64,000 nucleotides of DNA from Hypoxylon rubiginosum (lineage: Eukaryota > Ascomycota > Sordariomycetes > Xylariales > Hypoxylaceae): the NCBI GenBank assembly GCA_902806565.1, contig CADCXA010000037.1, positions 124,001 through 188,000 on the forward strand, in the 5' to 3' direction. The position numbers and the translations under genes were made by a program. A model generated the notes under the pieces. It had not been told where the DNA came from. It did not search any database and saw nothing but the letters and a program-made list of their open reading frames with translations. Below, piece after piece: positions 23,446 to 34,411 of this stretch. Each line of letters opens with the position of its first letter. Positions within the stretch are counted from its first letter, which is position 1.

Positions 23446-23456
23446 ATATATATATA
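23446..23456 (-). promoter_or_regulatory. TATA-like run upstream of the secreted protein gene
   Basis: An alternating TA run 107-117 bases upstream of the start codon at 23339, in the usual range for a TATA box in a fungal gene. No experimental or comparative support is possible here. Confidence 0.35.
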
Positions 23457-23592
23457 GTCGACCATCCTTCCGTTCAACTTTCTTTTGCCTCTGGACCGGG
23501 GAGCATATTACCGGTCGTCCCGCCAGTAGATTAGAGCTCGAAGCAAACGACGGGATGTTCCCAGACGCAAACATGCGCGACCTCAGCACAGC

Positions 23593-24604
23593 CTAATTGT
23601 GATCATCCACGTATGCATCTCCTTCTCGGACAGCTGGCTTAGGTTGATGGTTCGTATTCTTTACCTGGGTATCAATCTGAGGCAGTATTTTCCTTTGTTC
23701 TAGGGTAACCGACTTGGAAACATAACGAATCGAATGATAGTCTGTTTGCTTCGATGCCGCGTCGTTGAGGGTCATTACAAGGCCTACCGCAGATGAGTTT
23801 CCCTTGCAGGGACCTGGTGAAACCTCAAGGGATAAGCACGTCGGCTTCCCGCAGGGTCCACATAAACCCGATTCGACTCTTGTTGAAGGCAGATTTTCGA
23901 TATCTTCCAAAGAAATGTTTTATTCGTTTGGTCACGAGGCGTGCTGCGCCTGAGCGAAGGACAGAAACGACGTCGCCGTCTTACACTGGTTATCCTATCG
24001 AAAACAGAAACATGTAGGAAGCCACGTGGACGTCCTCACCGCCCGTCGAAATAGCTCCGAGAGGCTCTTGATGCGTTCCATTATAGATCACCGTGCAAGG
24101 CTGATGGCGTAATCTGACTTACCCAGCCTACTTTCACAGAATCTTGTGCGAGTACCTCCGTGTGGAACCGTGGGACGAGAGGTTCTTGGTGTCTAATTCC
24201 GGAGGCGACGGAAGGGAGAATATGAAACCCAACGTTATTACCTGCCGACCCCTGCGTAGAAAAAAAGGCAACTCTACGGAGTAACAAATGCTGCACCGTT
24301 AGGATTGCAACACCAAATATCACCAATTGCCAACCGCATGATAGACTCACCTACTCACGTACTGACCGACGGCACCGAAGGTGTACCGACATACGCCCAA
24401 GTGTTCCGTGAGACTATGAGTCTTTGTCTCTGCTAGGTACTCTGCTAGGTCTAGGTGAGCAGAGTTGCGAGACAGGATTACGGTGTCTTGTTTGGTATAT
24501 ATTGCAGCGCGGGACCGTGACGTAGAGGTGTCTGCCGACAGCTCCGGGCCGACGAGACTGAGAAAGAAAAAAAGGTAACACCGGAAGGTTCGATCACCTC
24601 TCAT
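23593..24604 (-). CDS. Possible small secreted protein, gene structure uncertain
   Basis: A first exon from 24604 gives a hydrophobic leader (CYLFFFLSLVGPELSA) that resembles a signal peptide and ends at a GTGAGT donor after GAVGQY. An acceptor preceded by a T-rich tract (TTTTTTTTCTACGCAG) then opens an in-phase exon beginning GSAGNNVGFHILPSV and ending at a GTAAGT donor. Beyond this the structure is unclear: a frame at 23910-23593 has five cysteines in its first 30 residues (GLCGPCGKPTCLSLE) but joining it needs a weak acceptor. It could also be a decayed gene. No family is recognised. Confidence 0.3.
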
Positions 24605-26475
24605 ATCTCATATATCGCTAAGGGGCCGCGGGCGCTTATCTAAATCGAGGCTGGGGTCATGGGAAGAGATATGTAGGTAGGCAGCCTACCAAAGGCTATT
24701 CAGTCGACATCAAGGTGCCTGAGCAAGCTGTGCCATGGTACGTAAGACTTCGGTAAGTATAAGTGGCGATGCTAGATCGGAAACGACCGGTTGAGAAATA
24801 TTAAACGAGCGAACTGTTGGTCCTTTCTAAACATCGTTCTTAGCACTCGGGTGTCTGAAGATATCTCGCGCTCTTCCAGCACAGATCATCTTGTGTGCCA
24901 TTATAGACCGGATGCCTTAAAGGATGTAGTTTACTTGACCCTGACAATGATATCGCTTCCTCATCTGGCTTCTGCTCTTCATAGGAGGCGGTAGATTCTT
25001 GAAGGACATCGGTAGTTCTTGGTGCTATGAAGCCATTGATGCTCCTGTGAAACACTTTCCATCCTCACCGGCGGAAATTGGCTCTGTTCAGCCATGTAAC
25101 GTCACGTGAGCAAAGTTGGAGTTTGCATTGCGAGCCTGAACAGTTTCTCTTGTTCTCTCAGTGACGATTTCAACGTTCTCGCCCTCTAGTCTTCAAGTTG
25201 GAGAAACCTGAATATTGATCTCCAACTTGAAAACTGACAGCCTTGTGGATGGAATTATAAACATCGTCAGAAAAAGACAACACACACACGTTGGGCGTCT
25301 TTGCAGGCGTCACTGCAAGCCACGGCTCACTATCACCGTTTTGACTGGATGGCATCCTTGGCGTTTCTGCGGGAGAGTGGGGAGTGGCCTGAGTTGTAAG
25401 CGCCGCGCTTGTTTACCCTGCTCTGTCTGTCTGTTTAACTGGCGACTGGAAGCTAGCGGGACCAGCTGAGCTGAGGTTTTTCCATTTCTATTCTCTTGCT
25501 GCATCTGTTCTCCATTCTCATGTTAGGAGAGAAGAATTCTTATTCCTGCTAGAAGGAAGCCTAGCTAGTCGAGAGCAAGTGCTTCACTGTGTAATGCTAC
25601 GCCATTCTTTCATGGCCCTTCATTAGAATAGAACTTCGATGTCGTCGTGGTTGGAGCAAGGACACAGACAGCACGCAATTGAGTCGATTCAAGCTTCTCC
25701 AAAGGAGACGCCGCTCCATCGGCTTCTTCCTTATTTATTGGATCGGGGCTGCGTAACGGAAGCACATGATTGGTTCTATGTTTCCTAGTTCGGCAGGCAG
25801 ATGGTCGCTGGTCTGGCCGGCGTCTGCGAGACCACTCACACTGCGTCCTGGCCGTTGACTCCCGGCCACTCATTTCGACCTCCCCCGGACTTGGGCTTCC
25901 AGTTCTCGCCCTCTGGAGCTGGCGCGTCTTGCATCCTCGTTCTGAGAGAGGCCGCTTTGCCCTTTTGGTGGGTTCGTTAACCCCCCATCATTGGTTAGTC
26001 GCGGAATCATATGGCTGGAGAGTGTCTAGGACGTGTTCTCGTCTCGACCCTGATTGGCTCAGTGTTTGCCCGCTCATTAGAGCTGGGGACGACTCTTGCT
26101 ATTATGGGAAACAGTCCACGAGCACATATGCGCTTCGACCCTGCTGGCCTTCCAGAAACCTAGCGGAGCTCACGCTCTCGAGCCGCTTAGGTTGCATACG
26201 GCCAAGCGCAAAATGCAGCTTTTTAAACATATAGAAACCAGAGGCCCTCGTGGTCAGAGCTAGGCTAGATCTCCTGTTCTCATATTCGGTCTCTCCCTTC
26301 ATACCCACTTCAAGAGCCGTGGTCCCACTAGAACTACAAGAACATATCTCCTATAGTCATTATTGGGATTGGTGAATAGATGGTGCCATGATCGATCCAT
26401 CCAGACGGTACTTCCCCGCTCGACCGACTTAGATCTCTCCTCAGATAACCCCTTTCCGTCCTCGTCAAGCTCGAC
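24605..26475. other. Intergenic region, 1.9 kb
   Basis: No supported gene. A 13-bp inverted repeat lies at 25192-25231. Longer frames near 25.8-26.2 kb are rich in Arg, Trp and Ser and lack motifs, as expected of chance frames. Confidence 0.45.
25192..25231. repeat. 13-bp perfect inverted repeat
   Basis: TTCAAGTTGGAGA at 25192-25204 is the exact reverse complement of 25219-25231, with a 14-base spacer. It could form a hairpin, or be a paired binding site, or a relic of an element end. Confidence 0.7.
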
Positions 26476-28272
26476 ATGACCTCGAGTCTCATCCTTATCT
26501 TGTTATGTCTTCTATTCTTTCGAAGAGAGACAGCAGCGCTGCAGGTTACAGCGGGGTCATCATGTGCGGCTATCTGCTTGGACGACCCGGAAGGTGACGT
26601 CCAGGATCCAGCGGCCTCATCGACGAATTCGTCCGATATCGTGTGCAACGATGAAGAGTACTCTACAACGGCTAGCGGCATCCGGTTCAAGAATTGCGTC
26701 GAATGTTTGCAAGAGAGCCATGCGGTGAGCGGCGAAGAGAATGACATTTCTTGGTATTTATGTATGGCTGTGTGATCATAATCATGGGATGTAGGAGACC
26801 ACAGTGCTAACCATCTACCGAAGATAATCTGCGGTACTCCGTAGACGTATGTCTCTACAGCTTTCCGAATACGAGTAGTTCCAAGACTGTTTCGTCTCCT
26901 TGCGATATCGATTATGGATGTCGCCCACTCAAGGCGGCATTGGAGGCTGGTAATCTGAACCCGGACAATGGCACTCAACTCGACTATTGTACGGCTGACG
27001 GCGGCGCGTTTTCCGGCTCGCAACTACATGATTGTATCCAGTGCTTCAAATCTAGCTCCAACCAATTTTACATGTCAAACTGTATGAAATTGGTCCTCTT
27101 TTATAGACGAGCAGAATCTTAGCTGACCCTGAATAGTCATTACCGCACTAAAAGCAGGGTGTGAGCAAAAGCCTCAGGCTGGCAACCTCATCGGCCTCAG
27201 TGGATCTTTGTTCACACAATTTCAAGTGAACATCACCGCCGCACCCCAGAATCAAACTGATTCTTCTGGCGGCACGTCCACCACGACCATGACTACCGGT
27301 GCCATCGTCGGGATCGTCGTGGGAGCTACGCTACTCCTCTTGGGAGGGACGGGGCTATTTTGGGTCTACCACCGGAAGCAGAAATACCACGGTGACCGCC
27401 TAGACTCGCAAAACGGCCGCAAGTCTATCACGCCGCCCCTCGTCGGCGGCTATCCGCACTATTACGAGGGCAAAAACAACTCGCTACCGGCTGATTGGGA
27501 ACTGCGGGCACAGCAGCCACATACTAACAGCGCCGAGTACTATGAGAAGATGGAGATGTCAACGCAAGGCGGCCAACAGCCAGGCTACGCTTACAACCCT
27601 GGCTACCCCGGCTATCAGACGGCCTACGGGCCGCACAGCACTCTACCCACCCATCCAGCCTACATGCCACGGGTGGCGAGCCGAAGTGCATCTCGGAATG
27701 ACACGCCCAGCCCGCCACCGACCATCAAATCGAATAGGCCCGATGCCTACGCCGTGAATGCATATCTAAACGCCGCCACTGCCCCTACAGCCACCACGAC
27801 GATGCCCGCTATCCCAACCATCACGACTACAAACATACCAAATAATAGGGACACCCTCCCGCCTCCGCAACCGCAGCCGCAGCCACATCATTACCACCCA
27901 TCGGCTCAACCACCACCAACAACAATGATACCACGAGGCTCGCCCCCCAACCGCGTCCCTACCGCCCAGCCCCTCTTCCCCGGCGGCGCGCCCCCTCCCC
28001 CGCCCCCGCCGCAGGCCCAGCGCGCCCCGCGGCTCTCGATGCCCACGGTGCCCAAGGTCCGCAAGCCGACGAAGTACGCGCCGCCCAGCCTGGCCATCGC
28101 GCGGCCCCCCGCCGTCGAGGATCCGGAGAGAAAGGAGCACGAGCACGGGGAGGACCCGCAGTGGGAGCAGGAGTCGTACGCCGGGTACGGGTCCCGGACG
28201 GGGACGCCGCCGGACCAGGTCGCCGCAGACCGACGGCGCAGGAGGGTGACTGAGTTTGCGGATATCGACTAA
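26476..28272 (+). CDS. Receptor-like single-pass membrane protein with Cys-rich ectodomain (paralogue B)
   Basis: Exons: 26476-26761, 26824-27081, 27137-28272; joined in phase to 559 residues. A signal peptide (MTSSLILILLCLLFF...) precedes an outer domain with the same elements as the gene at 13855-15324: a C-x(n)-C-x2-C group (FKNCVEC), YNLRYSVDVCLY, a second group (LHDCIQC), then SNFITALKAGCEQKP. One membrane helix (GAIVGIVVGATLLLLGGTGL) is followed by a basic HRKQK and a proline-, glutamine- and tyrosine-rich tail of about 280 residues. Introns one and three of paralogue A sit at the same places and phases as both introns here; paralogue A has one extra intron between them. Likely cell-surface sensor or adhesion protein; function unknown. 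Confidence 0.82.
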
Positions 28273-28573
28273 GTTCGATGGATATCTAAGGTATTGAATC
28301 TATCCAGTGTCCCCAGCAGCGGGACGTATAGATATAATACTGGGAATTATAATACAGCATGAGCGGCGTATCTGGAGGGAATTTGTTCAAAAGCTACCAA
28401 TTTATCAGGAGTATGGCAGAACGGGAATGATGATGGAATGATGTGGAGTATGGATTAGGCTGCGCTGCGCTTTACTAGTAGTATTAATAGTTACAGCATG
28501 CATAAGCGAATCAGTTCAAGTTTCTTGTCATGATATTTATTGCATTTACTCATCTAGCTGTGTACGTCTAATC
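28273..28573. other. Convergent intergenic spacer
   Basis: About 300 bases between the stop of paralogue B (+) and the stop of the derlin gene (-). It must hold both 3' ends; nothing else is seen. Confidence 0.6.
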
Positions 28574-29780
28574 TTAACCTAGACGCCGTCCAGGTCCCGC
28601 ACTCCTCCACGAATCAGGCAAGGGACCAGTCCGACCGCTTCTTTCCCTCTGAGGTCCCATCGCCTGGCCATAGACAGTATTCTGGACTCTGGGCGTGCTC
28701 AAAATCCACGAAATCCATCCCGGTGTCGGGAGGAGGTTTGGACCATTCCCAAACTCCGGGTACAACCGCGTAAGAAAATCGTGGAGATGAGCGGCAAACA
28801 GACCGGTCAATCCGACCTTAAAGCTCTCCCAACCACCAGGGAACAAAAGCTGCACTAGTAGAAGGCAGTAAGGCATAAGCTGGGCGGGAATGGTGATGAC
28901 GTAGAAGTGCGCGCTCGTCCCTCTCTTATCCTGCGTTGCCGTGTAGCACAAGGCGATGAGAAGCGCATGCAAATACGACATGGCACCCGTGATGACTTGG
29001 TTCAGGAGCTATAGTGTCTTGGTTAGCAAGCTGCCCTCGAACCGCGGCGAGAGAGCTAGGCTCGGTCAAGAGAACTAGGAAATGCTAGGTATGTAGGGCG
29101 CTAGAAACCACCCGGGCAAACGAGTCCGAAGACTTCGCCAGAGTCATCCATTTAGACATCCCACCGTGCCTGCACTCCGAACTGACCCTAATGAGGTATG
29201 CGAATGATGGGCCAGCCACAGTGCAAGGGTAATCTTCCTCAGTTCCAGGAACCGTCATAGCTGTAGGAGCAATTTCGCTATGCGGGCAGATTTATGAGGT
29301 GCTTCGGGGGGTTGTGTTTGGCCATACATATGACCGAGGGGCCATAGGATATAAGGAAATATAGAGAGGTGACCTACAATGATGATGCTGCTAACAACCA
29401 TCAAATACCATATCAGGTCCTCCTTTCGTGGGAACTTGGAGTTCCCTACCTCGAGCTGACTCAGGTACGTAAAGACGAAGTAGGTATCAAGCAGCACGTT
29501 GAAGTCGGGCCCGGTTATCATGAAGCTCGTGACGAACCGGTAGAGCGCGGGCGGGAACTTGAGGAGCAGCGAGTAGTGGAAGAAGAACGGGAAGGAAGAG
29601 ATCATGCCCGTGTAGACGCCGACGGAGCATGCGAACACAGCCGTTGCGACCGTCCTGTCAAGACACTGTTAGCCTGAATGCCTTTCATCTGCGCGCGTGC
29701 CACTTTGAACGAGTGGGTAGTCTGGAGACTTACCTCGCAATAGGAGGCGTGTTCATGTACACGCTAGCTATATCCGCCAT
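28574..29780 (-). CDS. Derlin (DER1-like) ER membrane protein
   Basis: Derlins are rhomboid-fold proteins in the ER membrane that help move misfolded proteins to the cytosol for degradation (ERAD). Exons on the - strand: 29780-29734, 29654-29378, 29008-28574; joined 252 residues, the usual derlin size. Motifs seen: MNTPPIARTVATAV at the N-terminus, FHYSLLLKFPPALYRFVTSF (derlin signature region), FVFTYLSQLE, then FYVITIPAQLMPYCLLLVQL and AAHLHDFLTRLYPEFG. Several hydrophobic helices are evident. The C-terminus ends AGPGRRLG, close to the SHP box by which derlins bind Cdc48/p97. The second intron is long for this genome (369 bases), and I may have missed a variation within it. Confidence 0.88.
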
Positions 29781-30365
29781 GGTTACGATAGAGTGAGGAT
29801 GAATCTGTTCGACTACAATGATGCTATGGTCAAGAGACAGACTGGTGAAAAGAAATAGACCCGGTCCCTGTTGGTAGATGTAGAAGGCAGACAAAGACAC
29901 GTTGACACGTTGGCCCTTTCAGCTAGCAACGTGAGCCTCAAGGTGGCAGTGACGGGGATGGGACACACAGGAAGGCAGGCAGCGCTGCCGGTTGCATGGT
30001 GGTTGGCCAATTGGAGGGTGGCTTGGAAATGACAAAATGACAAAATTAGGTGGAAAGTAAAGGAAATTTCTGTGGTTAATGTCAACCTTGCTAAAATAGC
30101 TGACTCGGTAGGTCACGTGCACAAAGCACCCTAATTGCCCAGCTACATGCTTACGTGATCCATTGCCCTCAACTGAATTTCAATTGTTAGCAGGTACCCA
30201 GGCACAGTCGCTCTCGTAAAATTCCGGTGCTTCAGTACATGTATTACTAGGCTAACTATATACATGTAGTTAGGATCTGGACTACCATACGGAATAGGAC
30301 TTATCGAATTGCCCTAACGGCTGGGTATATAGAGCTAAAGTCGCCATCGACTCGCGAGTCTAGAC
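29781..30365. other. Promoter side of the derlin gene
   Basis: About 585 bases with no coding signal, upstream of the derlin start and ending at the NACHT/ankyrin relic. Confidence 0.5.
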
Positions 30366-31011
30366 CTAATCTCCTCTCGTAGCAATGGGGAAGTGGTTGT
30401 AATCGGCGGCGATAAACTGTCTTGTAGCTGTTATGTGCTTCTGAACACTTGCTGCATAAAAAGCCATGCCGCCGAAACAATTTCTAAGAGCATGGACTTC
30501 TTTGCGTGTCGCTGATCGGAGCAAGAATTCGACAATTCCATCATGTCCTAGCGAAGAGGCGTGGTATGTTGAAGTTGCGTGCTTGGGGGGATTTCCAAAT
30601 TGAATCACAGGTCTGCCTTAATACTTGTACGCAAGATATGAAGCTTTGCCAAGCTTCTCCGGAGAAAAAAACATTAGTTATCAAGTTTCCGAACTACTTG
30701 CTATCATCCGAGCATCTATTTAGTGGGCGGCAACAACAAGTACCTAGGTACGTAGGAGAATTCTAAGCTAAGTTATGATGAGTTGAATCTCATTAGATAG
30801 CAAACCTCACAGCTTCTAGACTTTACTCGATATCGGCAGATACAAGATAGTCCCGTACTGAAAAATACGCGAGCATAACATATTCGTTCAAAGCAGCGGT
30901 GATGAGGCCTTTTCCAAGGGTGCATATATCCCGAGACCTTTGAAACCATGACACATTAATACAGTTTCTTTCCTTCTCAGCCATAGAGACTAAATCGATT
31001 GGGCCAACCAA
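30366..31011 (-). pseudogene. Relic of a NACHT/ankyrin (NLR-like) gene
   Basis: Two minus-strand fragments in the right order resemble parts of fungal NACHT-ankyrin proteins. The frame 31011-30823 has DICTLGKGLITAALNEYVML followed by AYFSVRDYLVSADI, matching the conserved LAHFSVKEYLVS segment between the NACHT region and the ankyrin repeats. The frame 30608-30366 has YHASSLGHDGIVEFLL and GGMAFYAASVQKHITATRQF, matching ankyrin repeats. Stops and frame changes separate them, and no NACHT P-loop is found nearby. It is a truncated, decayed copy. Confidence 0.6.
30741..30750. repeat. TACCTAGGTA palindrome, copy 4
   Basis: A perfect copy lying between the two fragments of the NACHT/ankyrin relic. 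Confidence 0.6.
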
Positions 31012-31465
31012 GTGACGTGTGAGTGATTTGGAATACCCTTTCTTGCCAATATCGTTGACGAAGAGATAGACTCATCGGTTAGGCAATCTCCTTTCTTCGT
31101 TTTATGCCTGACTTATACTTATCCGATCCCTAGCAATCACTATTTTAATATATTGGTATACGTCATATAAATAGAAGTTAGATCGGTACAAGTGAGTCAA
31201 TTCGGTATCCCAATCCAATTACAAACATCATACTAATCAAATAGAATTATCAGATCAGATATCCACGTCAGGTATCTAGGCCAGGTAGCCAAGCCAGAAT
31301 GGTTCTTGATGCCAAGTGGTTAATATATAATAAAAACTATGCCCTTTCATATAACCTTTTCTGCATAAGTGAACCCTTATAATCTTTCAAAGCGATTCCA
31401 ACCTTTAGAGCGGTACACACTCCTGCTACGGTTCTGAATGCCCCGACAGGGAAACAAGACGACAA
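31012..31465. other. AT-rich spacer upstream of the HET gene
   Basis: About 450 bases, visibly AT-rich, between the relic and the HET-domain gene. It should contain the HET promoter. No gene is seen. Confidence 0.5.
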
Positions 31466-33553
31466 ATGATAGCCAGAGCCACCATGGGAGAAATACAGGA
31501 GTATGACTATGACGACTGCCCTCTACCAGAAGGGAACATACGGATTCTTCTTCTAAAGCCCGATGCGGACCGAAACGGAGGTATTGTTGTCGAGCTCCTA
31601 TCGTACTCCCTTGACGAACTCGCTTGTAACCCCGAACGCTACCAATTTACAGCTCTCTCGTACTCCTGGGGCAATGGAGATGCAACTAAAGCTGTATTCG
31701 TGGACATGGGAACGGCGGATGAACCAGCACCTCAGCCAGAATCCGATGAAGTCACAAAGTTGGTAGCGCCATTGCAGCGGCGAGCGAGGCGGTTAAATGT
31801 CAAACCGAACTTGCACGAGTTTCTTCAGCAATCCCGTGACAGCAAGAAGGAGGTGGGTCTTTGGGTAGACTGCATCTGTACCAACCAGAAAGATAATCGA
31901 GAGAAGTCAGACCAGGTTTCCAGACTAGATGCGATCTACTCCACTGCAGCTAAGGTCTCGATTTGGCTAGGGCCTGCGGACAAGGACGGAAAGACGGATC
32001 GAGCAATGGACTTCATTAGATTTATTCTCGAAAACGGCACTGAAGAAACACTCAAGGATGGCTATGCCAAGGCCTGGTCTGAACTGCTATGCCTATTGCG
32101 CCGCGGCTGGTTTTCACGTCGCTGGGTCGTCCAAGAGATAGCCCTGGCGAAAGATGCCGAAGTTCGCTGCGGCTCTAAGACAATCCATTGGAGAGACTTT
32201 TCCGATGCCGTCAGCATTTTCACCTTCAACTTTGACACCATCCTCAAAATCGTAAAGGCCGAACCTGTATTAGAGCAATCTCTGGAGGGAATTACAGACA
32301 CGCGGTCGCTTAGTGCTCAGATTCTCATCGATGTCTCGTCAAACCCACGTCAGAGTTTAGAGAGCCTGGTTTCGGCACTTTCTACCTTTCACGTATCAGA
32401 CCCTCGAGACACCGTCTACGCGCTCCTCAACCTACCTACGAAAGAAAAGTCCAAGCTGCCAGAAAAGCCTAGGACATATTCTCCCCCGGAGCCTAACTAC
32501 AGAATGAATCTTCTTCAAGTATACACAAAATGTGTGCAGTGGTGTGTACAAGAGAGCGGGTCACTGGACATTCTGTGTCGGCACTGGGCTTTTCCGGAGC
32601 TCAAGTATACATTAGATAATGAGGACTATCCCGAGTTTGTGACATTGCCGTCATGGATCAAGACTGTCGATGGCTCGGCGTACGGTGTGCAAAGCAAGGG
32701 ATTCGGCGGACGAAGAACGGGAGAAAGCTTCGTCGGCACGCCAGAAAATCGCTGTTACAATGCCTCACTAGATATAAGCCCTACTATATCGTATGGTATA
32801 GACGAGGCCACTCCTACTCAAAGGGAGGAGCCGACCAACCGAACTTCCGAGGGAGACAGCAAAGAAAGTGCACTCTCACCCCTTCAGCAACCCCCGACTA
32901 AAAAGCGTCGAATTCATCTGGTTAAACGACCTCGGTTGGATTTGAACAGCTCGATAACTGTCAGAGGCAGGTGCATTGCGCGGATCATCAAGCCCTCCCT
33001 AATGCCTAATGGAATCATCCCAAAGCAAGTTCTACAGAGATTAGGGTATTACAGTGGAAGAACGGAGCCGGATGAGATCCCAGATGCTTTGTGGAGAACT
33101 CTCGTAGCAGATCGTGGACCCGACGGGAAGGCACCTCCATCTTGGCACCGCAGAGCTTGCATGGCATGCCTGGTGGACAGCACCAGCTCTGGACACATGG
33201 ATACGAACAGAAATATTCGGCATGATAATTTCAAGCTGAAAGCGGACTTCATGAAAAGGGTGCAGGCGGTGTGTTGGAATAGGGCCTTTATCGACTGCGG
33301 CCAGGACGATGCGGAAACCAGGCTGGTAGGTATCGGTCCGGGCGATGCCCAAGCCGATGACCTGGTTTGTATCCTATACGGGTGTTCGGTTCCGTGTATC
33401 CTTCGGCCGACTTGGCGTGGCGGCGGAGATGACTACACCCCTGATTACTATAAACTCGTTGGCGAAGCATTTGTTTTGGGGCAGATGGACGGCGAGGCCT
33501 TCGTTGACCTTTCGGAAGAGGAGCTTAAGGGTGAGGACTTTCGTATTATGTAA
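31466..33553 (+). CDS. HET-domain protein (heterokaryon incompatibility family)
   Basis: HET-domain proteins trigger cell death or growth arrest when genetically different hyphae fuse. This is a single exon of 695 residues. The HET domain occupies roughly residues 55-250: FTALSYSWGNGDATKAVFVD, then LWVDCICTNQKDNREKSDQV (family consensus LWIDAICINQ), AIYSTAAKVSIWLGPAD and RRGWFSRRWVVQEIALAKDA. The C-terminal 400 residues are less conserved, with a Ser/Thr-rich, basic stretch near residues 440-490 (KKRRIHLVKRPRL, a possible nuclear signal). A second ATG at 31484, in better context, would shorten it by six residues. It lies next to a decayed NLR-like gene, as such families often cluster. Confidence 0.9.
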   Translation: MIARATMGEIQEYDYDDCPLPEGNIRILLLKPDADRNGGIVVELLSYSLDELACNPERYQFTALSYSWGNGDATKAVFVDMGTADEPAPQPESDEVTKLVAPLQRRARRLNVKPNLHEFLQQSRDSKKEVGLWVDCICTNQKDNREKSDQVSRLDAIYSTAAKVSIWLGPADKDGKTDRAMDFIRFILENGTEETLKDGYAKAWSELLCLLRRGWFSRRWVVQEIALAKDAEVRCGSKTIHWRDFSDAVSIFTFNFDTILKIVKAEPVLEQSLEGITDTRSLSAQILIDVSSNPRQSLESLVSALSTFHVSDPRDTVYALLNLPTKEKSKLPEKPRTYSPPEPNYRMNLLQVYTKCVQWCVQESGSLDILCRHWAFPELKYTLDNEDYPEFVTLPSWIKTVDGSAYGVQSKGFGGRRTGESFVGTPENRCYNASLDISPTISYGIDEATPTQREEPTNRTSEGDSKESALSPLQQPPTKKRRIHLVKRPRLDLNSSITVRGRCIARIIKPSLMPNGIIPKQVLQRLGYYSGRTEPDEIPDALWRTLVADRGPDGKAPPSWHRRACMACLVDSTSSGHMDTNRNIRHDNFKLKADFMKRVQAVCWNRAFIDCGQDDAETRLVGIGPGDAQADDLVCILYGCSVPCILRPTWRGGGDDYTPDYYKLVGEAFVLGQMDGEAFVDLSEEELKGEDFRIM

Positions 33554-34411
33554 CAGAACTTGTATCACTCGCATCATTTTCATAAAATGTGTTTAGGTTA
33601 TTTACCTAGGTACGTAGAAATTCTATGACGTCGATTTCAGAAGGTAGCTGAAGTAGAGAAAAGGGGTAACCTTCCATCTCCCACTGACGAACTTTCAGTA
33701 CCGCGAGTAGGTTTGAGGCATGCACTGGGCGCCTGGTGTCAGATTGGAAGTTCGCCCAAAATGACTGTTTACGGCAGCGTCTTTCTAGATTTCACAGTTG
33801 TCGGAGATGGGAAGCACGGATGCCGAAGTTCAATCTACTGAGACGCAATTAAAATAATATAGAGACAAGTAGGAGTTGCTATGTAAGTTCTTTTATATAT
33901 CTGGCCGTTGGAATTATGTAATGACGTATTGTTGGCTTATATATACCTCCTACCTCCTAGGTAGTTGAGTAATTACTGCACCATGCTGCATCGTCTAAAT
34001 CTAACATTAAAATAGTCATATAGGGACCCTAGCTTGACGACTATCTTTCTATTAGGCCATCGGGTGTAACAAGGAAATACTCGGTGCGGAATTCACGAGA
34101 AGTCTGGTAGGATAGTAAGACGGGTAAGACGGTTTACGGGAATGGCCCATTTTATTGCGGACGGAACGGAAAAAAGGGGGGCAGTATGTGTATCATTTAC
34201 CTTTATTACACAAGATTTCTTACGTCGGATGCAATAATTGAACATGTGGCTTCCCAAAAGAGTCCATTTTGGGCGGAGTACTCTGCTTGATCGTAAAATT
34301 GGGAGCCGAATACTTTGTGCCTGGCATAAAAGGGGGGCTGCCCATCTCTTCAGTCGCCGGTTCAGACATTTGTGCGAACATGATTCTATCCAAAATTTAT
34401 AAATAATCACA
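33554..34411. other. Intergenic region, 0.86 kb
   Basis: Between the HET gene and the small secreted protein gene, both on the + strand. A TACCTAGGTA copy lies near its left end. No gene is supported. Confidence 0.5.
33603..33612. repeat. TACCTAGGTA palindrome, copy 5
   Basis: A perfect copy 50 bases after the stop of the HET-domain gene. Confidence 0.6.

Noticed and set aside
24580..24600. GGTTCGATC, like the T-loop of a tRNA
   Set aside because: The bases on each side do not pair as a T stem and no anticodon or acceptor stem can be drawn.
25770..26234. Plus-strand frame of 154 codons
   Set aside because: Rich in Trp, Arg, Cys and Ser with no motif; an alternative frame exists on the other strand; intergenic position next to a real promoter.
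26334..27023. Minus-strand frame of 229 codons
   Set aside because: It is the antisense shadow of the first two exons of receptor-like paralogue B, which has signal peptide, paralogue support and clean splice sites.
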